Shown here: positions 44,607 to 52,789 of the stretch, in pieces
Layout of the letters: every line of letters begins with the position of its first letter
How positions within the stretch are numbered: position 1 is the stretch's first letter
Origin: Halopelagius inordinatus
GTDB taxonomy: Archaea; Halobacteriota; Halobacteria; Halobacteriales; Haloferacaceae
Length of the DNA stretch: 64,000 bases
NCBI RefSeq assembly: GCF_900113245.1
Contig: NZ_FOOQ01000006.1
Location: 62,001-126,000 of the forward strand
Reading direction: 5' to 3'
Notes under the pieces: generated by a model
What the model was told of the DNA's origin: nothing
What the model saw: only the letters and a program-made list of their open reading frames with translations
Databases searched by the model: none
Position numbers and translations under genes: made by a program

Positions 44607-45296
44607 TCAGTCGTTGAGGTGCGCTCTCTCGAAGCGGTCGGCGGGGAGTTTGAGTTCGTCGAGGTTCGGGAGGTGTTTGACGTTGTAGACGACTTTCATC
44701 TCGTCGGTGATCGGCGCGTTGAGACACGAGAGCCGGATTCCGTCCTCTATCATCTCGGCGGGGAGGATGTGGTTCGACGACATCTCCATCTCGCCTTCTA
44801 CCACCGCGACTGCGCAGTTCGCGCACGCTCCGCCCCGGCAGGCGTACGGCCACGCGAACCCGCGGGCCTCGGCCGCCTCGAGAAGCGACTGCCCCGGTTC
44901 GACCAGAATCTTCCCGTAGTCCACCGGGTCGAGTCCGGACTCGGACGCCTTCTCGAACAGGTCGTCGTCTTCGAGTTCCCACCCGTGGTCGTCGAGAACC
45001 TCGTAGTTGAGATACTCCACCCGCGACTCGTCGGATTCGTCCTCGGCCGCTCCGTTCTCTCGCTTCGCGACGGTCCGTCCGCTTCCGTCCTCCTCGCCGC
45101 TTTCGCTGCCCTCGTATCCGTCGAGAATCTGCCTGTACGCTTCGTACACCGCCTGAAACTCTCTCGCGGATCCTCCGTGGTCCGGATGGGATTCTTTCAC
45201 CCGTCGCCGGTAGGCGCGTTCGATTTCCGCGTCGTCCGCATCCGAATCGATTCCTAAAACATCGAACGGGGAGTCCACATTCACAGATGGGGTCAT
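44607..45296 (-). CDS. J-domain / 2Fe-2S ferredoxin fusion
   Basis: 229 residues from the ATG at 45296; an ATG at 45305 is equally possible. Residues 9-58 are a J domain with the HPD triad (37-39); an acidic linker follows, then a plant-type [2Fe-2S] ferredoxin with C153, C158, C161 and C191 (YACRGGACANC), with the extra acidic helix before it seen in haloarchaeal ferredoxins. The J domain should recruit a DnaK chaperone, perhaps for cluster insertion. Upstream lie two ORB-like elements in inverted orientation. Confidence 0.88.
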   Translation of the reverse strand: MTPSVNVDSPFDVLGIDSDADDAEIERAYRRRVKESHPDHGGSAREFQAVYEAYRQILDGYEGSESGEEDGSGRTVAKRENGAAEDESDESRVEYLNYEVLDDHGWELEDDDLFEKASESGLDPVDYGKILVEPGQSLLEAAEARGFAWPYACRGGACANCAVAVVEGEMEMSSNHILPAEMIEDGIRLSCLNAPITDEMKVVYNVKHLPNLDELKLPADRFERAHLND

Positions 45297-45361
45297 GAGA
45301 ATCATAAATCCTCCCCTCCCCGACCGATTCCGACGAGTCCCGCCCGGTACTCTCCCCTTCT

Positions 45362-45385
45362 GCACCCCTCGTTCAGAGTGAAAAC
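45362..45385 (-). repeat. ORB-like element away from orc1 (left)
   Basis: GCACCCCTCGTTCAGAGTGA then AAAC, a perfect core match to the origin repeats 20 kb away. Confidence 0.8.
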
Positions 45386-45512
45386 CCGACGGAAGCCGCG
45401 CACGTGACGGGCGGCGACTTGCTCGCGGTGAAACGGAGCGAGAGACGGGTAGAGAGTCGCTTCCGCCCGGCAAACTCGCAGCGACGACCGGGCTCTACTC
45501 TTCTCGGACCGA

Positions 45513-45547
45513 GTTTACACCCTGAACGGGGGGTGTCCGGGGGGTTC
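45513..45547 (+). repeat. ORB-like element away from orc1 (right)
   Basis: GTTTACACCCTGAACGGGGG then GTGTCC and a further G-run; the core has CACCCTGAACGGGG for CACTCTGAACGAGGGG, with the extended G-rich tail. Confidence 0.75.
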
Positions 45548-45640
45548 CGTTGCGGCCCGGTTTCGCGCCGCGGTTCGAAGACGCAGGACGCCTCCGGGAG
45601 TTCGGCCGAACGACCGCGAGAACGGTCGGACGGGTGAGCG

Positions 45641-46036
45641 TTACGCCCGCGCTTCTCGCAGGAGGACGAGCGCAGCGCCGAAAAGAGAGAGGTTCTTCAT
45701 GAACGCTATCTTCTGGGAACTGCGCTCTTCCTCGTCGGCGTTCCAGTAGTCGTGCATCACCGGCGTGACGCCCGCGAGGAACGTCGCCACCGCGCCCGCA
45801 GAGAGCGTCGGGAGTCGCCAGAGGGCGATGCCCAAACTCCCGAGTCCGAGCATCCCCCCGGTGAACGGAACCATCGTCTCGGCGTTCGGCACGCCCTTGG
45901 ACTCGGCGTACGCGATTTGCCCCTCCAGATTGCGGAACGTGTCGGCGGCGAGAGCGCCCACTCCGACCGCGAACAACAGACGGCCGACTGCGGACGGCGC
46001 ACCGGTTCCCTCTCCCTTCGTCGTATCGCTTGCCAT
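45641..46036 (-). CDS. DoxX family membrane protein
   Basis: 131 residues, four hydrophobic segments with the DoxX layout (GRLLFAVGVGALAADTFRNLEG; ETMVPFTGGMLGLGSLGIAL; HDYWN before the last two helices). Family members are linked to quinone-related redox or detoxification at the membrane. The conserved HDYWN loop is intact. Its substrate is unknown. Confidence 0.8.
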   Translation of the reverse strand: MASDTTKGEGTGAPSAVGRLLFAVGVGALAADTFRNLEGQIAYAESKGVPNAETMVPFTGGMLGLGSLGIALWRLPTLSAGAVATFLAGVTPVMHDYWNADEEERSSQKIAFMKNLSLFGAALVLLREARA

Positions 46037-46084
46037 GCTATCGCGTATCGTGCGGGGTTCGCTTGAATCCTGCGGGTCCGCCGG

Positions 46085-46834
46085 TTACAGCGACGATTCG
46101 ACGAACCGCCGGACGATGAGGTCCTCTGCGGTTCTCAGACGGTACTGAACGGTCGAACGGGGGGCGTCCAGCAGTTCGGCGATGTCGGCGACGGTCACCT
46201 CTCTCGGACGGGCGTAGTAGCCGCGTTCAACGGCCGTCTCCAACGTCTCCCAGTGGGCGGGCGACAGTTCGGCGGCGACCTGCGATTCGGCGTCCCAGTT
46301 GCCCGCACGGCCGAGGTGCGACACCGTGAGGTGGAGTCCCGCACGCAACCGGTCTTCGATGGCCGAGTACATCTCGCCGATCGGTTGGTCGCCGGGGTAG
46401 AGAACTCGCCACCGGTACTCCCGTCCGGCGCGCCGCGACTCGAAGACGACGCCGTCGCCGACGTGGTCGACGACGTGGTGCGGAATCGAGTGACAGCGAT
46501 GGACCTCCTCGCGGTACGTGTACACCGTCCGCGAGTTGGCCTTCCGGTCGAGGACGTGGTACTCGCGGTGCGTGTGACAGTTCGGCGCGTCGAGACACTC
46601 GTTGCACCGCGACTCGTCGAGGAATATCTCGTCGAACCGGTCGAGTGCCTCGCCGGGCCCTCGCACGTGGTCGATGCGCCACATCGTGCGTTCGGTCGAG
46701 GTACAGACCGACGACCGCATCGTCAGCGTCGGATACTCGGAGAAGAGGTCCATCAGGTCGTCGCTCCCCTCCTCGAAGTGGACGACGAACTCGAACTCTC
46801 GCATCCGACTCTGGGGTTGGTTTTCGGGCGGCAT
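46085..46834 (-). CDS. Bat-type HTH regulator with Cys/His-rich sensor
   Basis: 249 residues (ATG at 46834; MREFEF at 46804 is an alternative). The sensor part carries a cluster CNECLDAPNCHTHREYH (about 97-113) that could bind metal or sense redox. The C-terminal HTH_10 is clear in LSPAHWETLETAVERGYYARPREVTVADIAELLDAPRSTVQYRLRTAED. It is divergent from RidA across 300 bases that contain a 14-base palindrome. Targets are probably adjacent genes or itself. Confidence 0.85.
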   Translation of the reverse strand: MPPENQPQSRMREFEFVVHFEEGSDDLMDLFSEYPTLTMRSSVCTSTERTMWRIDHVRGPGEALDRFDEIFLDESRCNECLDAPNCHTHREYHVLDRKANSRTVYTYREEVHRCHSIPHHVVDHVGDGVVFESRRAGREYRWRVLYPGDQPIGEMYSAIEDRLRAGLHLTVSHLGRAGNWDAESQVAAELSPAHWETLETAVERGYYARPREVTVADIAELLDAPRSTVQYRLRTAEDLIVRRFVESSL

Positions 46835-47134
46835 CTGGCTTCTGCTAACTCCGGGAACGAACCGTACCGGGGTAAAAAGAGCGCTTCTGACGTTTCGTAC
46901 CGCCTCCGAAACTAAACTTGTCTATAGACAAAGTCACTGACAAGCCCCCGACTCCCGTACGGAGAGACGGACGGACCGCGACTCTCTCGGCCGCCGGTCG
47001 ACGGGTCTGCGGTCTCCGGCCGTCCGCCGGCGGGCGATGCGTCGTCCGCGTCGTCTCTGGCGTCGGTAGCGGGGGCACTGGCTCTCGCGAACGACGAACG
47101 ACCGACGACCGACGGACACTCGAACACTCATCCC
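46835..47134. other. Divergent intergenic region with a palindrome
   Basis: Exactly 300 bases without a gene. The main feature is the palindrome at 46918-46931; no further ORF or RNA was seen. Confidence 0.6.
46918..46931. promoter_or_regulatory. Perfect 14-base palindrome TTGTCTATAGACAA
   Basis: Lies 84-97 bases before the bat-type gene start, with a partial copy (TGACAAG) a few bases away. A plausible operator for that regulator. Confidence 0.5.
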
Positions 47135-47512
47135 ATGCACGACAACGTAACCCGACACGAAAGCGATAGGCTGAACGCCCTCGGCGGATACGGCGTCCAA
47201 AAACGCGGACTCCAACTCGTCTTCTTCGACGGACAGACGCCGGACGAACGAACGGCGCTGAAACGCGGCGTGAAAGAACAGACGGCGGCGGCCCTCGAAC
47301 GCGTCACGACGGTCGCCGCCGAGTCCGACGTCGGCACCGACGACATCATGCGAACCACCGTCTACCTCACGGAGATGGACCGACTGCCGGAGGTCCGGTC
47401 GGCGTACGACGACTTCTTCGACGGGCGGCGGCCGTCGATGACCGTCGTCGGCGTCGACGCACTCCCGAACGACGCCGCCGTCCAAATCGAAGCGACGGGA
47501 GTGGACAGGTGA
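47135..47512 (+). CDS. RidA family enamine/imine deaminase
   Basis: 125 residues, the normal length. VFFDGQTP and MRTTVYLTEMD follow the family pattern, and the usual late arginine segment appears as FDGRRPSMTVVGVDALPNDAAVQIEATG. The canonical catalytic arginine of the IRARV motif is not present in that form, so it belongs to a divergent subgroup. By family it clears reactive enamines; activity is uncertain. Confidence 0.78.
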   Translation: MHDNVTRHESDRLNALGGYGVQKRGLQLVFFDGQTPDERTALKRGVKEQTAAALERVTTVAAESDVGTDDIMRTTVYLTEMDRLPEVRSAYDDFFDGRRPSMTVVGVDALPNDAAVQIEATGVDR

Positions 47513-48161
47513 GCGAAAGCGACGACTCGAACACCGACGCGCCGTAATTACAACTACTTCTAATAACTCATCCGAGCGCCAGTCGGCGGGTCGATGCGTC
47601 GAACGTCCGCAAGCGCGTCTCGGTACCACACCTCCCGGTACCGAGAGAACCGACGACCCGTCCACGGCGACTACCATCCGGCGACGACGCGTCTCGAATC
47701 CGAGCGTTTCGCGGACGGAAGTCGAACGTTCGGTATCGACCCCACGTCCGACGCGAGTTCCGCACACCGCGTCTCCTGTACTCGCTCTGCGGCGCGTCTA
47801 TCGCGGACGAATCCCGCCCCGCGCCCCTCGCGTGTAGATACCGACGACCGGTCGGGTCGGCCGATCGGCGGTCCTCCGACGGCGACGTCATCGAGTCGTC
47901 GCCGAATGTGGGCTTCCACGGTCAGTTCGGGGTTCAACTCGAGGGAGACGCGACTCTTCGACCGGTGGCGAACTGCGGCCTCCTCGGGGAGAGGACGACG
48001 GATTTCCGTGCGTTCTCACTCGGCCCGCGATCTGTCTCGATGCGGATATAAAAAATTGCACACAGCGGCCGGTCGAATATCGCGGCGTCGGGGGGACTCG
48101 ACGAGTCGGCGGGTGACGATAGCGCGCGGATTTATGTGCGGCGACCGAAGACGTTCGAACC
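47513..48161. other. Long intergenic region, no convincing gene
   Basis: About 650 bases. It holds an AT-rich run near 47535-47565 and a TATA-like TATAAAAAATTGC at 48046-48058. A minus-strand stretch (about 47671-48000) reads as a G/C-third-position peptide (ELNPELTVEAHIRRRLDDVAVGG) but has no good start and turns arginine-rich; it may be a decayed gene. Only the promoter of the SMP-30 gene is supported. Confidence 0.45.
48131..48136 (+). promoter_or_regulatory. TATA-like box of the SMP-30 gene
   Basis: TTTATG 26-31 bases before the ATG at 48162, standard leaderless spacing. Confidence 0.5.
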
Positions 48162-49019
48162 ATGTCATGGCAGTTCGAGCGGGTTTCCGGTCCGCGGGAG
48201 GCCACGGAGGGTCCAATCTGGACGGACTCGGTGGTCAGGTTCACCGAGATACGCGAGAATCAGGTCCTCGAATACGACCCCGAGACCGGTGCAACGCGCG
48301 TCTACGTCGAAGAGACGGCGGGAGCGGTCGGCCTCCACGGGGGACGCGACGGAAGGCTCTACGCCTGCGAGGCCGAGAAGCACCGAATCGCGGCGCTCTC
48401 GCCGGACGAACCGACGACTGTGGTCGTCGACGAGTTCGAGGGGACGCCGCTCAACGGACCGAACGACCTGGAGATAGATTCCGAGGGGAACGTCTGGTTC
48501 ACGGACCCGGACGACATGGACCGCGGCGAACTCGGTCACACGTCGGTCTACCGGGCCGAACGGACGGGTTCGGGGTGGGACCTCGTCCACCTGACCGACG
48601 GGATGGACCGACCGAACGGCATCCTTCTCTCGCCCGACGAATCGAGACTCTACGTCGCAGAGTGCACGTACGAACCGGACCGAGACTGCGACCTGCGGGC
48701 GTACGAGGTTCTCGCGGACGGATCACTCGGCGAGTACGAGGTACTGCACGACTTCGGCGACCACCGCGGTATCGACGGGATGACGCTCACGGACGAGGGG
48801 GACATCGTCGCCTGTGCCGGATGGGAGGAGAGCGGACCCGGTCCGTCGGTCTACGTTTTCTCGCCTTCCGGGGCGGTTCTCGCGCGTCACCCGTTTCCCG
48901 AGAACCGACCGACGAACTGCGCGTTCGGCGGGCCCGACCGCTCTACTCTCTACGCGGCCGACCTGACTGGGAGTCTCCACCGCGCGGAGACCGATCTGAC
49001 GGGGTTCGACCGGTTCTGA
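48162..49019 (+). CDS. SMP-30/gluconolactonase/LRE family sugar lactonase
   Basis: 285 residues, a six-bladed propeller. The metal-site residues are placed as in the family: the glutamate of ATEGPIWTD near residue 15, the asparagine in GPNDLEIDSEGNVWFTDP and the aspartate in GIDGMTLTDEGDIVACAGW. It hydrolyses a sugar acid lactone with a divalent metal. It opens a 16-kb cluster of polysaccharide and sugar-acid genes, so an aldonolactone or uronolactone from that pathway is the probable substrate. Confidence 0.88.
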   Translation: MSWQFERVSGPREATEGPIWTDSVVRFTEIRENQVLEYDPETGATRVYVEETAGAVGLHGGRDGRLYACEAEKHRIAALSPDEPTTVVVDEFEGTPLNGPNDLEIDSEGNVWFTDPDDMDRGELGHTSVYRAERTGSGWDLVHLTDGMDRPNGILLSPDESRLYVAECTYEPDRDCDLRAYEVLADGSLGEYEVLHDFGDHRGIDGMTLTDEGDIVACAGWEESGPGPSVYVFSPSGAVLARHPFPENRPTNCAFGGPDRSTLYAADLTGSLHRAETDLTGFDRF

Positions 49020-49096
49020 GACGGCGCGAAAAGACAGACCGGATTCTGAGCGATGCGACTGGCCCGGACGGCGTTCGGCCCGTTCCGTTCGCTCGA

Positions 49097-49504
49097 TTAC
49101 TGGAACGCGTCGAGTCCGGCTTTCGATATCTCCATGTCTTCCGAGACGTCCGCACCGCTTGCGCCGATCGCACCGACCACGTCGCCGTCGCGTTCGACGG
49201 GGAACCCGCCGCCGAAGACGACGACGCGTCCGTTGTCGGTGGTGTTGAGACCGTACACGTCGCCGCCGGGTTCGGCTCCCTCTTTCAGGTCGTGCGTCGG
49301 TTTCTTCACCGCCGCGGCGGTGTACGCCTTGTTCTGTGCGATGTTGGCGGCGACGAGTTTCGCGCCGTCCATCCGGCGGAACGCGAGGAGGTTGCCCTCG
49401 CTGTTGGTCACCGCGAGGTTCATCTTCAGATCCATCTCTTCTGCTTTCGACTCCGCCGCGTCGAGCATCGACTTGGCCTCTGCTAACGTGACTTCGTTCA
49501 CCAT
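49097..49504 (-). CDS. GlcG/HbpS family haem-binding-like protein
   Basis: 135 residues from the ATG at 49504. Conserved text: VTLAEAKSMLDAAESKAEEM, NSEGNLLAFRRMDGAKLVA and FGGGFPVERDGDVVGAIGASG. GlcG/HbpS proteins bind haem or cobalamin in some cases and are often found beside sugar-acid catabolism genes, with unknown role. It follows the GH28 gene in the same direction, 120 bases apart. Confidence 0.87.
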   Translation of the reverse strand: MVNEVTLAEAKSMLDAAESKAEEMDLKMNLAVTNSEGNLLAFRRMDGAKLVAANIAQNKAYTAAAVKKPTHDLKEGAEPGGDVYGLNTTDNGRVVVFGGGFPVERDGDVVGAIGASGADVSEDMEISKAGLDAFQ

Positions 49505-49624
49505 CGATCGTATCTCACCGTAGCGCGGCAAAAAACCACCGCTCCGCCGGACGTCGCCTCCGGTGCGGACGACTGTCCGTCGTTGGCCGTCGGCGGTCCA
49601 TCGGAGTGGGTCGGTGTTCGGCCC

Positions 49625-51238
49625 TCAAAGCGAGGGCGCGTTGCCCGACTTCTCGAAGGAGTCCACGTCGCCGGGGTCCTCGGCGTCGAGCAGGTCGTTG
49701 TTCGTCAGGAGGCGTTCGTCGTCGGTGTCTTCGAGGGCGAGAAAGGTCGCCGTTCCCTCTGCGGCGCGCGAGTCGCGGACGGTGATGTCGCGGGTGTCCG
49801 AGAGTCGGATGGCCGCGTCGTCGCCGCCTCGGTGGGCCTGCCTGCCGACGAATCCGTCCACGAGCAACCCATCGACGTTCGAACAGGCCAGTCCGTTCCG
49901 GTAGTAGTCGGGCAACTCCTCGTCGGCCCACGCGAGTTCCACGTCGCGAACCGCGACGTTGCGGGCGTTCTCGACGTGGACGCCCGCGATGTCGCTCTCG
50001 AAGATGGGCGGTATCACGGACGTGGGCTGTAGGTCGAAGTTCCCGCCCACCAACTCGGCGTTCTCGCTTCCCGTGAGTTCGATACGCACGTCGTCGAACG
50101 TCACGTTCTCTATCTCGGAGCCTTCGGCCCCGTAGACGAGTGCGCCGTTCTCGCTTCTGGCGACGACGTTCTCGAATCGGACGTTCCGAACCGCGCCGAG
50201 GTCGGTGTCCTCGTCGCGGGGGACCGAGGAGACGTGAATCGGTTCGCCTTTCCCCCACCACGGGCCGGGGAGCATGTTCGAGTCGATGACGATGTCGGTG
50301 AAAAGCACGTTCTCCAGGTCGCCCTCGTCGCGGTGTTGAATGCCGAGTCCGCGGTTCGACTCCTGAATCACAATGTTCTGGAACGTGCAGTCGCGGATGG
50401 TGTCGTCGGTTCCGGAGCCGAACTTGATGGCGCAGGCGCTAGAGGAGAGCGTGCAGTTCGTGACGGTGACGCCCTCACAGGTCGTCTCCACGTCGGGCCG
50501 CGCGCCGAACGTGATGCTGTCGTCGCACGAACGGATGGTGCAGTCGGAGATGTGGACGTTCCGACTGTCGCCGATGTGGATGCCGTCGCAGTTCGGGATG
50601 AGCATGTGGTTGAGGATGTCCACGCCGAGTACGTCCACCTCCTCTGACCCGTGCAGACTCAGCGTCCACGCGGGCATGTCTCGAAGCGTCACGTCGCGGA
50701 CGGTGACGTCCGTACAGTGGTTGAACCGGAACATCGGCCCCGGCCTGAAGTCGGGTTTCGCGACGGGCCACCCGTCGGTGCCGTCGCTTCGGGCGAGATA
50801 TCGCTGTCCCTGTCGCGCCTCGTGCGGGCCGTTCGAGACGAGGGGGTGACTCGTGCTCTCGTTCGAGTGACCTTGAATCGGCGTGTCCATCCGCATGAAC
50901 TCCGTGCCGCGCCCGTCGAACTCGCCGTCGCCGGAGATGGTGACGTTCTCTGCGCCCTCCGCGAGGAGGAACACTCGCTCGTTGTCGGGACCGATGTACT
51001 TCGAGGTGAACGCGGACTCGTCCATCGCCGGATACACCACCGCACCGGCCTCCAAGTGAAGCGTCACGTCGCTTCTGAGGTGAATCGTCCCCGTCGTGTA
51101 CTCACCGCTCGGGACGACGACGGTTCCGCCTCCGGCGTCCGCGCAGGCGTCTATCGCGCCTCGGAACGCATCCGTGTGAAGGCCGTCGTCGGGTTCGCCG
51201 TACTCTGTAACGTCGTACGCACTCGCTGCGGGCGCCAT
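49625..51238 (-). CDS. Glycoside hydrolase family 28 (polygalacturonase-like)
   Basis: 537 residues from the ATG at 51238. Right-handed beta-helix with repeated V-T-I/V-R-D coils. Catalytic-type aspartates lie in NCDGIHIGD (D218) and CDDSI (D239, D240); the usual GHG histidine motif is replaced by SSSACA, so the active site is atypical. No signal peptide is visible, suggesting cytoplasmic action on imported oligomers. It is divergent from the sulfatase with 57 bases between them. Exo-acting galacturonidase is the likely class; a related uronidase is possible. Confidence 0.82.
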   Translation of the reverse strand: MAPAASAYDVTEYGEPDDGLHTDAFRGAIDACADAGGGTVVVPSGEYTTGTIHLRSDVTLHLEAGAVVYPAMDESAFTSKYIGPDNERVFLLAEGAENVTISGDGEFDGRGTEFMRMDTPIQGHSNESTSHPLVSNGPHEARQGQRYLARSDGTDGWPVAKPDFRPGPMFRFNHCTDVTVRDVTLRDMPAWTLSLHGSEEVDVLGVDILNHMLIPNCDGIHIGDSRNVHISDCTIRSCDDSITFGARPDVETTCEGVTVTNCTLSSSACAIKFGSGTDDTIRDCTFQNIVIQESNRGLGIQHRDEGDLENVLFTDIVIDSNMLPGPWWGKGEPIHVSSVPRDEDTDLGAVRNVRFENVVARSENGALVYGAEGSEIENVTFDDVRIELTGSENAELVGGNFDLQPTSVIPPIFESDIAGVHVENARNVAVRDVELAWADEELPDYYRNGLACSNVDGLLVDGFVGRQAHRGGDDAAIRLSDTRDITVRDSRAAEGTATFLALEDTDDERLLTNNDLLDAEDPGDVDSFEKSGNAPSL

Positions 51239-51265
51239 GTACTCGTTGACACACTCGGACGTGTC

Positions 51266-51275
51266 TTTATAATAT
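51266..51275. promoter_or_regulatory. Shared TATA box of the GH28/sulfatase divergent pair
   Basis: TTTATAATAT is centred about 26 bases before the sulfatase ATG and about 32 before the GH28 ATG; on the minus strand it reads TATTATAAAG. One AT-rich box can serve both directions in a 57-base gap. Confidence 0.55.
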
Positions 51276-51295
51276 CGGTGATCGAACTGATTCGG

Positions 51296-52717
51296 ATGCC
51301 CGCCACCAAGCCGAACGTCCTCTTCGTGATGACGGACCAGCAGCGATGCGACACCGTCCGCGCGTTGGGGAACGCGCGAATCCACACGCCGAACATCGAC
51401 CGTCTGGTCGAACGCGGCGTCTCCTTCACCAACGCCTACTCGCCGGACCCCATCTGCATCCCCGCAAGACACACCGTCCGGACGGGGTGTGAGGCGACGA
51501 CGACGGGGTTCCTCGGAAACGAAAAGCGAGACGCGAGCCACCTCGAAGACCGGTGCGGTCCGTTTCTCGCCCGGGCGATGCGCGAACGGGGCTACCGGAC
51601 GTTCCTCGTCGGGAAGTACCACGCCCATCCCCGCGATATCGACTTGGGGTACGACACTCGCCTCAGCGCCGAAGCGTACCGCGAAGACACGGGTCACGAA
51701 GTCAAGACCACCGCCCGCGAGGGCGCGATGGTCCATCTCCCCCAACAGAACCACCTCCCGCCGGAGTCGAACTACGAGGCGTGGATAACCGACAACGCCG
51801 TCGAACTCATAGGCGACGACGGGCCGTTCTTCGGCCTCGTCTCGTACGAACCGCCGCACTCGCCGTTCGCGCCGTCGCCGCCGTTCGACCGCATGTACGA
51901 CCCCGACCGACTGCCCGGTCCGATCCGCGGCGACCGCGCGGTGGACCACGCCGACGAGAAGATTCCCGCGCAAAACTACCACTTCTGGAAGGCGCGCGAG
52001 GGCGGCGTCGACGAGACGACCGTCCGGACCGTCAAGGCGCACTACTATGGACTGATTTCCGAGGTGGACCGCCGCATCGGACGACTGTTAGACGCGGTCG
52101 AGTCCCGAGAGGACGCCGAAAACACGGTGATCTGTTTCTTCTCGGACCACGGCGAACTCCTCGGCGACCACCACGGGTGGGAGAAGTCGTCGTTCTTCGA
52201 GTCGTCCTGTCGGGTTCCGTTCCTCCTCAGTTGGCCTGCCGAGGTGCCGCAGGGGACGCGAAACGAGGAACTCGTCTCTCTGACGGACCTGTTCGGCGTC
52301 GCCACGACGGCGGCCGGAGACCCGGACCTGCGGGAAGGAACCGACCTCGTCGGGATGGTGAACGGCGACGCGGCCCCCCGAGAACGGCTGTACGGCTACC
52401 ACGAGACGCCCGGACTCGCACCGAACTTCACGGCGATGGTCCGAGAGGGCGACTGGAAGTACGTGTTCATGCAGAACGGCGGACGCGAGCAACTGTTCGA
52501 CCTCTCGGACGACCCCCACGAACTGACGGACCTCTCGGACGACCGCCCGGAGACGACGGCTCACCTCCGCGAGGCGGCGGCGCGGAAACTCGACGCCGAG
52601 GGTCGAACCGACTTCGCGGAGAACGGCAGTCTTCGGCGGTACCCCTACCGACGAATCGACATGGGCCGTCTCGTCCGCGAACCGTACCCCGAATCGCCCG
52701 GCGACGTTCTCGATTGA
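51296..52717 (+). CDS. Sulfatase (type I, cysteine-type)
   Basis: 473 residues from the ATG at 51296. N-terminal PNVLFVMTDQQR supplies metal ligands; C54 in DPICIPAR (CxPxR) is the residue oxidised to formylglycine; FFSDHGELLGDH is the second metal motif, and the C-terminal sulfatase subdomain is present. There is no signal peptide, so desulfation would be in the cytoplasm. The maturation enzyme is not in the window. Placement between GH28 and an enolase-superfamily gene points to a sulfated uronate-containing polysaccharide. Confidence 0.92.
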   Translation: MPATKPNVLFVMTDQQRCDTVRALGNARIHTPNIDRLVERGVSFTNAYSPDPICIPARHTVRTGCEATTTGFLGNEKRDASHLEDRCGPFLARAMRERGYRTFLVGKYHAHPRDIDLGYDTRLSAEAYREDTGHEVKTTAREGAMVHLPQQNHLPPESNYEAWITDNAVELIGDDGPFFGLVSYEPPHSPFAPSPPFDRMYDPDRLPGPIRGDRAVDHADEKIPAQNYHFWKAREGGVDETTVRTVKAHYYGLISEVDRRIGRLLDAVESREDAENTVICFFSDHGELLGDHHGWEKSSFFESSCRVPFLLSWPAEVPQGTRNEELVSLTDLFGVATTAAGDPDLREGTDLVGMVNGDAAPRERLYGYHETPGLAPNFTAMVREGDWKYVFMQNGGREQLFDLSDDPHELTDLSDDRPETTAHLREAAARKLDAEGRTDFAENGSLRRYPYRRIDMGRLVREPYPESPGDVLD

Positions 52718-52751
52718 CCGCGCGGTCGATCCCCTCGCCGCCCTTCCTGCG

Positions 52752-52762
52752 TAATTTTATTA
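52752..52762 (+). promoter_or_regulatory. TATA-like box deciding the enolase-superfamily start
   Basis: TAATTTTATTA, centred 33 bases before the ATG at 52790 but only about 12-18 before the GTG/ATG at 52769 and 52775, so the third start is favoured for a leaderless transcript. Confidence 0.5.
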
Positions 52763-52789
52763 CCGCCGGTGCAGATGCTCACGCCACCG

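Larger units (their letters stand above)
45297..45640. other. Intergenic region with an inverted pair of ORB-like elements
   Basis: About 340 bases upstream of the J-domain ferredoxin and downstream of the DoxX gene. The notable content is ORB-like elements at 45362-45385 and 45513-45547; the spacer between them is GC-rich, with no visible unwinding element and no gene. Confidence 0.7.

Noticed and set aside
47594-49486. 630-residue plus-strand ORF
   Set aside because: Arginine-rich composition; overlaps the SMP-30 and GlcG genes in other frames.
51239-52042. N-terminal extension of the GH28 reading frame
   Set aside because: It is antisense to the sulfatase gene; the beta-helix protein starts at 51238.
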